Shown here in pieces: positions 33,835 to 43,479 of a stretch of 64,000 nt of DNA (position 1 is the stretch's first letter; every line of letters starts with the position of its first letter). The position numbers and the translations under genes are program-made. Below the pieces are notes generated by a model that did no database searches, had not been told where the DNA came from, and saw only the letters and a program-made list of their open reading frames with translations. The stretch comes from Nocardioides astragali (lineage in GTDB: Bacteria > Actinomycetota > Actinomycetes > Propionibacteriales > Nocardioidaceae). The stretch covers positions 496,001-560,000 of the forward strand of contig NZ_JAFMZM010000001.1 of the NCBI RefSeq assembly GCF_024436375.1, written 5' to 3'.

Positions 33835-34413
33835 ATGACCCGAGAAGACAACGAACGCCGCGGACGTCGCGGCGGCGAAGGCCGTGGCGGACGACGCGGG
33901 GGATGGCAGGTCGCCGACCTCCCGTCCGCCGACGATGCGGCCGACTGGTTCCGTGGACGACTGCCCGAGGGCTGGTTCAGCGACATCGAGGTCCGCACCG
34001 ACCGGGAGGAGATCACCGTCCTCGGCACGCTGGCTGACGACACGGTGGCCGAGACTGCTGGCGCGGAGGTCGAGGGCCGCATCGGCCGCTTCCGCTCGGA
34101 GACCAAGGCGGAGCGGATCGAGATCGCGCTCGAGGCGCAGGCCCGCTATCAGCGCAAGGTGTCGTGGGGGGTGCGGCTCGGGGACACCGAGGCGCTGTTC
34201 ACCCACGTCGCCGCCCCGGTCATGACCCGGCTGCGCCAACCCGAGCGCCAGGTGCTGGACACCCTCGTCGACGCGGGCGTGGCTCGGTCGCGGTCCGACG
34301 CCCTGGCGTGGTCGGTCCGGCTCGTCGGCGAGCACGCGGACGAGTGGCTGGGCCAGCTGCGCGACGCGATGGCCGAGGTCGACAAGCTGCGGGGCGAGGG
34401 CCCGGCTCTCTGA
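33835..34413 (+). CDS. Hypothetical protein with basic Gly/Arg-rich N-terminus
   Basis: 192 aa. The first 25 residues are almost only Arg, Gly and Glu (NERRGRRGGEGRGGRRGG), suggesting nucleic-acid contact. The middle (VADLPSADDAADWFRGRLPEGWFSDIEVRTDREEITVLGTL) looks like a beta-rich domain, and the C-terminal QVLDTLVDAGVARSRSDALAWSVRLVGEHADEWL resembles a ribbon-helix-helix or ParD-like helix pair. The upstream 50 bp are AT-rich (TTGTGC..GTAATCATGTAAC) and GAAGGAAAG precedes the ATG. No named family recognised; a regulator is possible. Confidence 0.6.
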   Translation: MTREDNERRGRRGGEGRGGRRGGWQVADLPSADDAADWFRGRLPEGWFSDIEVRTDREEITVLGTLADDTVAETAGAEVEGRIGRFRSETKAERIEIALEAQARYQRKVSWGVRLGDTEALFTHVAAPVMTRLRQPERQVLDTLVDAGVARSRSDALAWSVRLVGEHADEWLGQLRDAMAEVDKLRGEGPAL

Positions 34414-34432
34414 GCCGCCAGGAGACGTGCCC

Positions 34433-34438
34433 TAGGTT
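34433..34438 (+). promoter_or_regulatory. -10 element for leaderless dinB-like gene
   Basis: TAGGTT lies 7 nt before ATG 34446. Confidence 0.45.
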
Positions 34439-34445
34439 CGCCTCC

Positions 34446-34982
34446 ATGACGATCGAGCGGCCGGAGCCGGCGTTCAGCAGTGACGAGGTCACGATGCTGC
34501 GCGGCTTCATCGACCACTACCGTGCGACCATCCGGCTCCAGGCCTCTGGCCTGACTGCCGCCCAGCTCGACCAGACCCTGCCGCCGAGCGACCTCACGCT
34601 CGGCGGCATGCTGAAGCACCTGGCGTTCGTCGAGGACTACTGGTTCTCCTACAACCTCATGGGCAACGAGCCCGCGCCGCCGTGGGACACCGCCCCGTGG
34701 AGCGAGGACCGCGACTGGGACTGGCACAGCGCCGCGGGGGCGTCGCACGCCGAGCTCGACGCGCTTCTGGTCGAGGCCATCGAGCGCTCCGAGCGCTGCC
34801 TCGACGAGTCGCTCGCCGCCGATCCCGAGCTCGACCGCAGGGTGGCGCGCGTGCGCCCGCCGGAGAAGGGCGAGAACGCGACCCTCCGCTGGGTGCTGGT
34901 CCACATGGTCGAGGAGTACGCCCGCCACGCCGGCCACGCCGACCTGATCCGCCAGTCGATCGACGGCGCCGTTGACGTCTAG
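34446..34982 (+). CDS. DinB-like (DUF664) four-helix protein
   Basis: 178 aa. DUF664/DinB_2 fold: DEVTMLRGFIDHYRATI, LTLGGMLKHLAFVEDYWF with His in the metal-site position, and LRWVLVHMVEEYARHAGHADLIR carrying the two further His ligands (VHM, HAGH). Relatives include mycothiol- or bacillithiol-dependent transferases. ATG 34446 was chosen because longer frames overlap the preceding gene and the -10-to-start spacing fits a leaderless mRNA. Convergent with the VOC gene at 35014. Confidence 0.85.
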   Translation: MTIERPEPAFSSDEVTMLRGFIDHYRATIRLQASGLTAAQLDQTLPPSDLTLGGMLKHLAFVEDYWFSYNLMGNEPAPPWDTAPWSEDRDWDWHSAAGASHAELDALLVEAIERSERCLDESLAADPELDRRVARVRPPEKGENATLRWVLVHMVEEYARHAGHADLIRQSIDGAVDV

Positions 34983-34984
34983 CT

Positions 34985-35004
34985 GGACGTCCAGCTGGAC
35001 GTCC
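34985..35004. repeat. 20-bp perfect palindrome between convergent genes
   Basis: GGACGTCCAGCTGGACGTCC is its own reverse complement and lies in the 31-bp gap between the dinB-like stop and the VOC stop. It could fold as a stem on either transcript and act as a bidirectional terminator. Confidence 0.5.
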
Positions 35005-35013
35005 GGCCCGCTG

Positions 35014-35397
35014 TCACGTCTGCTGGTGCAGGCAGAGCACGTGGCCGTCGGGGTCCTTGAACCACGCGGCCTTCTCCGAGCCCATCACGGCGACGTGGTC
35101 GACCGTCTTCAGGTCGGGCATGTCGTAGTCCTCGAACACGACGCCGCGGCCCTCGAGCTCGCCGATCTCCGTGGTGATGTCGTCGACCTCGAAGCTCATC
35201 GCCGTGCTCTCGGACGGGTGGCTGTCGGGGCGAGGCAGCAGGACGAGCGTCGAACCGCCCTCCAGGGCGAACATCGCGCTGCCCTCGTCGTCGGTGCCGG
35301 TGTAGTCGAGTCCGAGGGACTCGGTGTAGTAGGTGCGGGCGCGGTCGACGTCGGTGACCGGGAGCATCATCGCGACCGAGCGGTGGGTGAGCGTCAT
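35014..35397 (-). CDS. VOC (glyoxalase/dioxygenase fold) family protein
   Basis: 127 aa. Typical opening VAMMLPVTDVDRARTYYTESLGL, middle MSFEVDDITTEIGELEGRGVVFEDYDMP and closing KAAWFKDPDGHVLCLHQ. The DPDGH-x-L ending with a Glu/Gln position resembles glyoxalase-like binding proteins. Lies just upstream of, and divergent from, the devR-like gene. GGAGGCGC precedes the start. Confidence 0.8.
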   Translation of the reverse strand: MTLTHRSVAMMLPVTDVDRARTYYTESLGLDYTGTDDEGSAMFALEGGSTLVLLPRPDSHPSESTAMSFEVDDITTEIGELEGRGVVFEDYDMPDLKTVDHVAVMGSEKAAWFKDPDGHVLCLHQQT

Positions 35398-35493
35398 GGA
35401 GCGCCTCCTTGGTTGCCCTCAGTGTGCTCCCGATCGGCGCGCGGCGGCAGACTGATCCAGACCAGAACCGGTCGCGTCTGGTGCAATGGGCCC

Positions 35494-36135
35494 ATGGCCG
35501 ACCCGATCCGCGTGTTCCTGCTCGACGACCACGACGTCGTGCGCGAGGGGCTGAGGTTCCTGCTCGAGCAGCAGGACGACATCGTGGTGGTGGGTGAGTC
35601 CGCGACGGCCGCCGAGGCCACCGCCCGGATCCCCGCCCTCAAGCCCGACGTCGCCGTGCTCGACGCGCGGCTGCCCGACGGCTCGGGCATCGAGGTGTGC
35701 CGAGCTGTGCGAGCGGTCGACCCGTCGATCAACGCCCTGATCCTGACGTCGTACGACGACGACGAGGCGCTCTTCGCCGCGATCATGGCCGGCGCGTCGG
35801 GCTACGTCCTCAAGGAGATCCGCAGCTCCGACCTGGTCGCCGCGGTGCGCCACGTCGCGGCCGGCAACTCGCTCATCGACCCGGCGATGACCGCGACCGT
35901 CCTGGAGCGGATCCGCAAGGGCCCGAACACTCCCGACGAGCTCGCCTCGCTCACCGACCAGGAGCGGATCCTGCTCGGCTACATCGCCGAGGGCCTGACC
36001 AACCGGCAGATCGCCGAGCAGATGTTCCTCGCCGAGAAGACGGTCAAGAACTACGTCTCCAGCATCCTGGCCAAGCTCGGCCTCGAGCGGCGCACTCAGG
36101 CCGCGGTGCTGGCCTCCAAGCTGCTCGGGACTTAA
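35494..36135 (+). CDS. DevR/DosR-like NarL-family response regulator
   Basis: 213 aa. Receiver domain with DDHD acidic pocket, phospho-Asp in VAVLDARLPDG, Thr in LILTSYDDD and Lys in YVLKEI; linker; LuxR HTH (ASLTDQERILLGYIAEGLTNRQIAEQMFLAEKTVKNYVSSILAKLGLERRTQAA). The FLAEKTVKNYVSSILAKLG wording and the ALILTSYDDDEALFAAIMAGASGYVLKEI segment are close to mycobacterial DevR, the hypoxia/nitric-oxide dormancy regulator. ATG 35494 is used; longer frames run into the VOC gene. The DevS-like kinase lies nearby at 36909 and a DevR-box core covers its stop codon. Confidence 0.88.
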   Translation: MADPIRVFLLDDHDVVREGLRFLLEQQDDIVVVGESATAAEATARIPALKPDVAVLDARLPDGSGIEVCRAVRAVDPSINALILTSYDDDEALFAAIMAGASGYVLKEIRSSDLVAAVRHVAAGNSLIDPAMTATVLERIRKGPNTPDELASLTDQERILLGYIAEGLTNRQIAEQMFLAEKTVKNYVSSILAKLGLERRTQAAVLASKLLGT

Positions 36136-36141
36136 GTCCCG
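36126..36141 (+). promoter_or_regulatory. DevR-box-like 16-bp palindrome centred on the devR stop codon
   Basis: CGGGACTTAAGTCCCG contains the full core of the mycobacterial DevR/DosR consensus TTSGGGACTWWAGTCCCSAA; only the outermost TT/AA differ. The TAA stop (36133-36135) sits at the centre. It is 93 bp before the DoxX-gene start, a usual distance for DevR activation, and could also form a hairpin ending the devR mRNA. Confidence 0.7.
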
Positions 36142-36233
36142 CCGGCCGGTGACCGGCGGCCCTGCCGACGCGGCGGCGATCACGCGACTGTGGTGGTGAC
36201 CCCGAAAACCACACCACCGAAGGAGTGATGACG

Positions 36234-36836
36234 ATGAGCGTCATCCAGCGACACCGCCACGAGACGGACACCACCGCCGCAGTTCTCGCGGCGGACACCG
36301 AGAGCCACGACCGGAGCCCCTGGTTCGCCCGGGCCCTGGCCACCTTGCGGATCGCCTTCGGCATCACCTTCCTGTGGGCGTTCCTCGACAAGACCTTCGC
36401 CCTCGGCTTCCACACCGGCTACGACCAGGAGGGCAACCTCGACCGGTTCGGAGACGCGGCGTGGATCAACGGCGCCAGCCCCACCGAAGGCTTCCTCACC
36501 TTCGGTGTCCCGGCCGACAACCCCTTCAAGGGCTTCTTCAACGGCCTCGCCGGCAGCACCGTCGTCGACTGGCTGTTCATGCTCGGCCTCCTCGGCATCG
36601 GCGTCACCCTGCTCCTCGGGGTGGGCATGCGGATCGGCACCGCCGCAGGTGCTGCGATGTACGCCTTCATGTACGCCGCCGTCCTGCCACTGGAGAACAA
36701 CCCCGTCGTCGACGACCACCTCGTCGGCATCATCGTGATGGCGGTCCTCGCCCTCGGCGCGGCCGGCACCACCTGGGGGCTGGGTCACTGGTGGAACCGC
36801 ACCGAGGTGGTCGAGAACCACCCCGTCCTGCGGTGA
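36234..36836 (+). CDS. DoxX-family membrane protein
   Basis: 200 aa from ATG 36234, 8 nt after AAGGAG (GTG 36225 and ATG 36228 are too close to it). Four hydrophobic segments: LRIAFGITFLWAFLDKTFALG, VVDWLFMLGLLGIGVTLLLGV, AAGAAMYAFMYAAVLP and LVGIIVMAVLALGAAGTTWGL, a DoxX-type quinol-oxidase-subunit-like fold. The conserved GFHTGYD and NPVVDDHL loops match actinobacterial DoxX-like proteins. With the DevR box upstream it is the best candidate target of the neighbouring regulator. Confidence 0.83.
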   Translation: MSVIQRHRHETDTTAAVLAADTESHDRSPWFARALATLRIAFGITFLWAFLDKTFALGFHTGYDQEGNLDRFGDAAWINGASPTEGFLTFGVPADNPFKGFFNGLAGSTVVDWLFMLGLLGIGVTLLLGVGMRIGTAAGAAMYAFMYAAVLPLENNPVVDDHLVGIIVMAVLALGAAGTTWGLGHWWNRTEVVENHPVLR

Positions 36837-36908
36837 CAACAGCGCCCCCAGTCACAGAAGGAAGGCCCGATGCCACCCCCGGCGTCGGGCCTTCCGCCGC
36901 GTAACGGC

Positions 36909-38531
<1,623 letters not shown>

Positions 38532-38972
38532 TCAGGCCAGTCGGCGTACGGGCAGGTGCTCCCACGGGTCCCAACCGCCACCGAGCTGGCGGCCGGTGAC
38601 CTCGGTCCACGGGATCCGGATGACGAGGTGTCGCTGGCCCGCCGCCCACGGCCGTGGCTCCCATGTCCGAGCGATCTCGGCGAGCTCCTCCGGCTCGTTC
38701 ACGAAGGACGCCCGGCCGCGCACCGAGACGCTCCAGCCGCGCTTGAGCTCGTAGTCGAACTGGTCGACCTCGAAGCACAGCTGTGCGTCGCGGCCGTAGG
38801 TCCCCAGCAGGCTGTAGGCCGTCGTACGGATCAGGATCGAGTCCTCGTGAACGGCGTAGTTGACCGGGACGATGTGCGGCCCGGTGGGCGTGCTGATCCC
38901 CACGCGTCCGGCGATGCCCGCGGTCAGCAGGCGCGCGCAGTCCTCGCGTGACAGGTCGTGGATGGTGTGCAT
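38532..38972 (-). CDS. Pyridoxamine 5'-phosphate oxidase-fold (PPOX) flavoprotein-like protein
   Basis: 146 aa. Split-barrel PPOX fold: LTAGIAGRVGISTPTGPHIVPVNYAVHEDSILIRTT, LCFEVDQFDYELKRGWSVSVRGRASFV, ending ITEVTGRQLGGGW-like. Members bind FMN, F420 or heme. In mycobacteria several proteins of this type belong to the dormancy regulon; here it neighbours DevR/DevS-like genes and has a partial DevR box 52 bp upstream of its start. Divergent from the MoxR-like gene. Confidence 0.83.
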   Translation of the reverse strand: MHTIHDLSREDCARLLTAGIAGRVGISTPTGPHIVPVNYAVHEDSILIRTTAYSLLGTYGRDAQLCFEVDQFDYELKRGWSVSVRGRASFVNEPEELAEIARTWEPRPWAAGQRHLVIRIPWTEVTGRQLGGGWDPWEHLPVRRLA

Positions 38973-39023
38973 GGGAGTCTCCTTCGGCTGGACTCCCAGC
39001 GTCGCCCCGCGCGCGCCGTGCGG

Positions 39024-39043
39024 GGAGGGTCGAAGGTCCCGAA
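39024..39043 (-). promoter_or_regulatory. Partial DevR-like box upstream of the PPOX gene
   Basis: On the minus strand TTCGGGACCTTCGACCCTCC: the first half TTCGGGAC fits the DevR consensus exactly, the second half is degenerate. It is 52-71 bp upstream of the start at 38972, a usual activating position. Confidence 0.4.
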
Positions 39044-39111
39044 CGTCAGGGTCCGGAGTCGGTGATCAGCCCAAGCGGACTTCGAGTGCGCTCCACGTTG
39101 ACCGACCGGTC

Positions 39112-39117
39112 TAGCGT
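39112..39117 (+). promoter_or_regulatory. -10 element for leaderless moxR-like gene
   Basis: TAGCGT lies 7 nt before GTG 39125; no Shine-Dalgarno. Confidence 0.4.
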
Positions 39118-39124
39118 GGATGCC

Positions 39125-40510
39125 GTGACTGCACCCGAGCCCCGCACCGTCGGCCAGCTGCGCGCGGCGGGCCACCAGCCCAAGCCGCTGCGCCAGGAGA
39201 TCCGCGACAACCTGCTCACCCGACTGCGCGCCGGCGACGACCCCTGGCCGGGCCTGCACGGCTTCGCCGACTCCGTCATCCCTCAGGTCGAGCGGGCGCT
39301 GCTCGCCGGGCACGACATCGTGCTCCTCGGCGAGCGGGGGCAGGGCAAGACCCGCCTGCTGCGCGCGCTCGTCGGGCTGCTCGACGAGTGGACCCCCGTC
39401 ATCGAGGGGTCCGAGCTCGGCGAGCACCCCTTCGAGCCGATCACCCCCGGATCGGTCCGCCGTGCCGCCGAGCTGGGGGACGACCTGCCGGTCACGTGGC
39501 GCCACCGCGACGAGAGGTACGCCGAGAAGCTGGCGACGCCGGACACGTCGGTCGCCGACCTGATCGGCGACGTCGACCCGATGAAGGTCGCCGAGGGGCG
39601 CCACCTGGGCGATCCGGAGACCATCCACTTCGGACTCATCCCGCGCAGCCACCGGGGGATCGTGGCCATCAACGAGCTCCCCGACCTCGCCGAGCGCATC
39701 CAGGTCGCGATGCTCAACGTGATGGAGGAGCGCGACATCCAGATCCGCGGCTACATCCTGCGGCTGCCGCTCGACGTCCTCGTCGTCGCGAGCGCAAACC
39801 CGGAGGACTACACCAACCGCGGCCGCATCATCACCCCGCTCAAGGACCGCTTCGGCGCCGAGATCCGCACCCACTACCCCCGCGAGGTGGAGGAGGAGAT
39901 CGCCGTCATCGAGCAGGAGGCGGGGCTCGTCGCCGAGGTGCCGGCCTACCTGCTGGAGGTGCTGGCCCGTTTCACCCGGCACCTGCGCGAGTCGCAGTCC
40001 GTGGACCAGCGGTCCGGCGTCAGCGCCCGCTTCGCGATCGCCGGGGCCGAGACCATCGCCGCGGCCGCGCTGCACCGCGCGACCACCCAGGGTGAGGACG
40101 AGGCCGTTGCTCGCGTCGTCGACCTCGAGACCGCAGTCGACGTGCTCGGCGGCAAGATCGAGTTCGAGACAGGAGAGGAGGGCCGCGAGACCGAGATCCT
40201 CACCCACCTGCTCCGCACGGCCGTTGCCGAGACGGTGCGGGCCCACCTCGCCGGGATCGACCTGCGCCTGCTGGTCGACGCCATCGAGGAGGGCGCGATG
40301 GTGAGCACCGGCGCCCGCGTCGGCGCGCGGGACTTCCTTGCCGGCCTACCGGTGCTGGGGGAGTCCGACCTCTACGACGAGGTGTGCGACCGCGTCGGCG
40401 CGACCAACGACGGCGAGCGCGCGGCCGCGCTCGAGCTCGCACTGGAAGGCCTCTACCTCGCCCGCAGGATCGGCAAGGACACCGACGCAGGGGAGACCGT
40501 CTATGGGTGA
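39125..40510 (+). CDS. MoxR/magnesium-chelatase-like AAA+ ATPase
   Basis: 461 aa. Walker A GERGQGKTR near residue 68, Walker B and sensor in GIVAINELPDLAERIQVAMLNVMEERDIQIRGY, sensor 1 VVASANPEDYTNRGRIITPLKDRFG. The long C-terminal part (lid plus helices) and the GDVDPMKVAEGRHLGDPETIHFGLIPRSHRG insert are as in the mycobacterial protein often called magnesium chelatase that lies beside a VWA gene. Such pairs act as chaperones that insert cofactors or remodel complexes. The VWA partner starts 12 bp downstream. Confidence 0.88.
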   Translation: MTAPEPRTVGQLRAAGHQPKPLRQEIRDNLLTRLRAGDDPWPGLHGFADSVIPQVERALLAGHDIVLLGERGQGKTRLLRALVGLLDEWTPVIEGSELGEHPFEPITPGSVRRAAELGDDLPVTWRHRDERYAEKLATPDTSVADLIGDVDPMKVAEGRHLGDPETIHFGLIPRSHRGIVAINELPDLAERIQVAMLNVMEERDIQIRGYILRLPLDVLVVASANPEDYTNRGRIITPLKDRFGAEIRTHYPREVEEEIAVIEQEAGLVAEVPAYLLEVLARFTRHLRESQSVDQRSGVSARFAIAGAETIAAAALHRATTQGEDEAVARVVDLETAVDVLGGKIEFETGEEGRETEILTHLLRTAVAETVRAHLAGIDLRLLVDAIEEGAMVSTGARVGARDFLAGLPVLGESDLYDEVCDRVGATNDGERAAALELALEGLYLARRIGKDTDAGETVYG

Positions 40511-40522
40511 GCAGGCACGGCC

Positions 40523-42511
40523 GTGAGCCGCTACCGGCTGTACGAGGGCGGTGACCCGCTCGCCCCGCCCGTAGACCTCGGCGAGGCGCTCGACGCCATC
40601 GGCCAGGACGTGATGGCCGGATACACCCCCGAGCACGCGATGCGCGAGTTCCTGCGCCGCGGCGGCAGCGACCAGGCCGGGCTGGACGAGCTCGCCCGCC
40701 GGGTCGCGGAGCGGCGCCGCGACATCCTCCAGCGCAACGACCTCGACGGCACCATGCGTGAGGTGCGCGAGCTCCTCGACAAGGCCGTGCTGGCCGAGCG
40801 CGGGCAGCTGGCGCGCGACATCACGATGGACGACGGCGACCGGCAGTTCCGCGAGATGATGCTGGACAACCTCCCCTCCTCCACCGCCTCGGCGGTGAGC
40901 GAGCTGGCGTCGTACGACTGGCAGTCCACCGAGGCGCGGGAGGCCTACGAGCAGATCAAGGACCTGCTCGGCCGGGAGCTGCTCGACCAGCGCTTCGCCG
41001 GCATGAAGCAGGCGCTCGAGGGGGCCACCGACGAGGACCGTGCGGCCGTCGCGGCGATGCTGTCCGACCTCAACGACCTGCTGGAGAAGCACGCGGCCGG
41101 GACGGACACGGACGAGGACTTCCGCGAGTTCATGGACAAGCACGGCGACTTCTTCCCGGAGGACCCGCAGAACATCGACGAGCTGCTCGACTCGCTCGCC
41201 CAGCGCGCCGCGGCGGCGCAGCGGATGCTCAACTCGATGACCGAGGAGCAGCGCCAGGAGCTGATGGAGCTGTCCCAGCAGGCGTTCGGGTCCCCGCAGC
41301 TCATGGACCAGCTGGCGCGGATGGACGCCAACCTCCAGGCGCTGCGGCCGGGTGAGGACTGGTCGGGCTCGGAGAGCTTCGAGGGCGACCAGGGGATGGG
41401 GCTCGGTGACGGGACCGGGGCCCTCCAGGACCTCGCACAGCTCGACGCGCTGGCCGACCAGCTGGCCCAGTCCCACCACGGGGCGCGGCTCGACGACGTC
41501 GACCTCGACGCGCTGGCCCAGCAGCTCGGCCCGGACGCCGCGGTCGCCGCGCGGACCCTGCAGGAGCTGGAGCGGGCGCTGCGAGACAGCGGCTACCTCA
41601 AGCGGGGCTCCGACGGCGAGCTGCGGCTCTCGCCCAAGGCGATGCGCCAGCTCGGCAAGGCGCTGCTGCGCGACGTGGCGGACCGGATGAGCGGTCGCTC
41701 CGGCGCCCGCGAGACGCGTACGACGGGTCTGGCGGGGGAGCCGTCGGGCGCGACACGACGCTGGGAGTTCGGCGACACCGAGCCCTGGGACGTCCCCCGC
41801 ACGATCACCAACGCGGTGCTGCGCGACGGCGGGTCTCCAGTGCGCCTCCAGATCGACGACGTCGAGGTGGTGGAGACCGAGGCCCGCACGCAGGCCGCGG
41901 TGGCGCTGCTGGTCGACACCTCGTTCTCGATGGCGATGGACGGCCGGTGGGTGCCGATGAAGCGCACCGCGCTGGCGCTGCACCAGCTCGTCCGCTCCCG
42001 CTTCCGCGGCGACGACCTCCAGCTCATCGCGTTCGGCCGGCACGCGCAGGTGATGGAGATCGAGGAGCTCACCGCCCTTGACGCGCGCTGGGCCAAGGGC
42101 ACCAACCTCCACCACGCGCTGCTGCTCGCGAACCGGTTCTTCCGCAAGCACCCCAACGCCCAGCCGGTGCTGCTGGTGGTGACCGACGGCGAGCCGACGG
42201 CCCACCTCGAGCCCGACGGCGAGGTGTGGTTCTCCTATCCGCCGCACCCGCTGACGATCGCCCACTCCGTGCGGGAGCTCGACGCGGCAGCGCGGCTGGG
42301 CGCGCAGGTCACCTTCTTCCGCCTCGGCGAGGACCCGGGCCTGGCGCGCTTCATCGACTCGATGGCCCGACGCGTCGACGGCCGGATGGTGAGCCCCGAG
42401 CTCGACGACCTCGGCGCCGCGGTCGTCGGGTCCTACCTCGGCTCGCGCGGCCCCGCGTCGTACCGCGAGCAGTTCGGCGACTTCTACGGCGGACGGGGCT
42501 TCTGGGTCTAG
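40523..42511 (+). CDS. VWA-domain protein, partner of the MoxR-like ATPase
   Basis: 662 aa from GTG. A long helical, Asp/Leu-rich N-terminal region (1-400, heptad-like: ALADQLAQSHHGARLDDVDL) leads to a von Willebrand factor A domain at about 455-620 with intact MIDAS: ALLVDTSFSMAM (DxSxS), the KGTNLHH Thr and VVTDGEPTAH Asp. Hydrophilic throughout, so cytoplasmic. MoxR-VWA pairs bind a client through the MIDAS site and remodel it with ATPase energy; the client is unknown here, no obvious metalloenzyme gene being adjacent. Confidence 0.88.
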   Translation: MSRYRLYEGGDPLAPPVDLGEALDAIGQDVMAGYTPEHAMREFLRRGGSDQAGLDELARRVAERRRDILQRNDLDGTMREVRELLDKAVLAERGQLARDITMDDGDRQFREMMLDNLPSSTASAVSELASYDWQSTEAREAYEQIKDLLGRELLDQRFAGMKQALEGATDEDRAAVAAMLSDLNDLLEKHAAGTDTDEDFREFMDKHGDFFPEDPQNIDELLDSLAQRAAAAQRMLNSMTEEQRQELMELSQQAFGSPQLMDQLARMDANLQALRPGEDWSGSESFEGDQGMGLGDGTGALQDLAQLDALADQLAQSHHGARLDDVDLDALAQQLGPDAAVAARTLQELERALRDSGYLKRGSDGELRLSPKAMRQLGKALLRDVADRMSGRSGARETRTTGLAGEPSGATRRWEFGDTEPWDVPRTITNAVLRDGGSPVRLQIDDVEVVETEARTQAAVALLVDTSFSMAMDGRWVPMKRTALALHQLVRSRFRGDDLQLIAFGRHAQVMEIEELTALDARWAKGTNLHHALLLANRFFRKHPNAQPVLLVVTDGEPTAHLEPDGEVWFSYPPHPLTIAHSVRELDAAARLGAQVTFFRLGEDPGLARFIDSMARRVDGRMVSPELDDLGAAVVGSYLGSRGPASYREQFGDFYGGRGFWV

Positions 42512-42635
42512 CTGTCTGGCTCGAGGGTGGCGGCGTACGACATCGGATCGGCCTGGCCACGTGTCGTTTCCCGCCACCCTGAGCTCCGGAGCAGTGAGCC
42601 TGGTGCCAGGTCGTCTCGTGCTGGACACTGTCGCC

Positions 42636-43022
42636 ATGCCCACAGCGAGGCCGCGACTCGTGCAGGTCGCCCAGCGCGCCACGGACTTCGTCGCCACCAC
42701 TACCTTCTACGCCGACCTGCTCGGCGTCGAGCCCGTCGCGTCCTTCGATCCACCCGGTCTGGCCTTCTTCGACCTGGACGGCGTACGCCTGCTTCTGGAC
42801 CGCGGAGCGCCGTCCGCGCTGATCTACCTGCCCGTCGACGACATCGACGAGGCCGTGGCCGGGCTGAGGGAGAAGGGTGTCGAGATCACGTCGGAGCCGC
42901 ACGTGATCTTCGGCCATGAGGACGACACCCTCGGGCCTGCCGGCACAGACGAGTGGATGGCGTTCTTCACCGACCCCGAAGGCAGCACGGTCGGCCTGGT
43001 GGAGCAGCGCCCGCGGAGCTGA
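42636..43022 (+). CDS. VOC (glyoxalase/dioxygenase fold) family protein
   Basis: 128 aa. Opening LVQVAQRATDFVATTTFYADLLGVEP, LAFFDLDGVRLLLDRG, ALIYLPVDDIDEAVAGLREKGVEI and closing MAFFTDPEGSTVGLVEQRP: a complete single VOC domain. Start ATG 42636 follows GACACT by 6 nt (leaderless-like); the longer frame from 42561 has poor composition. Ends exactly where the convergent SnoaL-like gene ends, with no spacer. Confidence 0.8.
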   Translation: MPTARPRLVQVAQRATDFVATTTFYADLLGVEPVASFDPPGLAFFDLDGVRLLLDRGAPSALIYLPVDDIDEAVAGLREKGVEITSEPHVIFGHEDDTLGPAGTDEWMAFFTDPEGSTVGLVEQRPRS

Positions 43023-43439
43023 CTAGCTTCCGGTCCGCTCCAGCATCCGCAGCAGCTCCGCGCCCATGTGCTCGATGACGGCCTGCAGGGCCTTGGCCGG
43101 TCGCACCATCACGGTGAAGTCCACGATCTGGCCGTTCTCGTCCCACGTGATCATGTCCACGCCCGAGACGTCGAGGCCGCCCACTGCGGTGCGGAACTGC
43201 AGCACGGCTGAGTCGTCGCCGAGCCACTCGCGCTCGTAGGTGAGGCTGGGGCCGAGCACCGTGAAGGCCGCGGTGAGGTAGCCGACGACGGTGTCGCGCC
43301 CCACCTGTGGTGTGTGCACGGCCGGGCTCCGGAAGACGGCGCCCTCGGCGATCAGAGCGGGCAACCCGGCGGGGTCGCGACTCTCGACCACGGCGTGCCA
43401 GCGAGCGAGGGCCCGTGCAGATGTGGAGGCGGCATCCAT
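43023..43439 (-). CDS. SnoaL/NTF2-like fold protein
   Basis: 138 aa. NTF2-like: ALARWHAVVESRDPAGLPALIAEGAVFRSPAVHTPQVGRDTV, VLQFRTAVGGLDVSGVDMITWDENGQIVDFTVMVRPAKAL. Proteins of this group are ketosteroid-isomerase-like enzymes or small-ligand binders; no catalytic pair can be assigned confidently. Its stop directly abuts the stop of the VOC gene. Confidence 0.8.
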   Translation of the reverse strand: MDAASTSARALARWHAVVESRDPAGLPALIAEGAVFRSPAVHTPQVGRDTVVGYLTAAFTVLGPSLTYEREWLGDDSAVLQFRTAVGGLDVSGVDMITWDENGQIVDFTVMVRPAKALQAVIEHMGAELLRMLERTGS

Positions 43440-43479
43440 GCGCGCATCGTGCCACTCCGGGCCCCCGACAGCCTGACTC

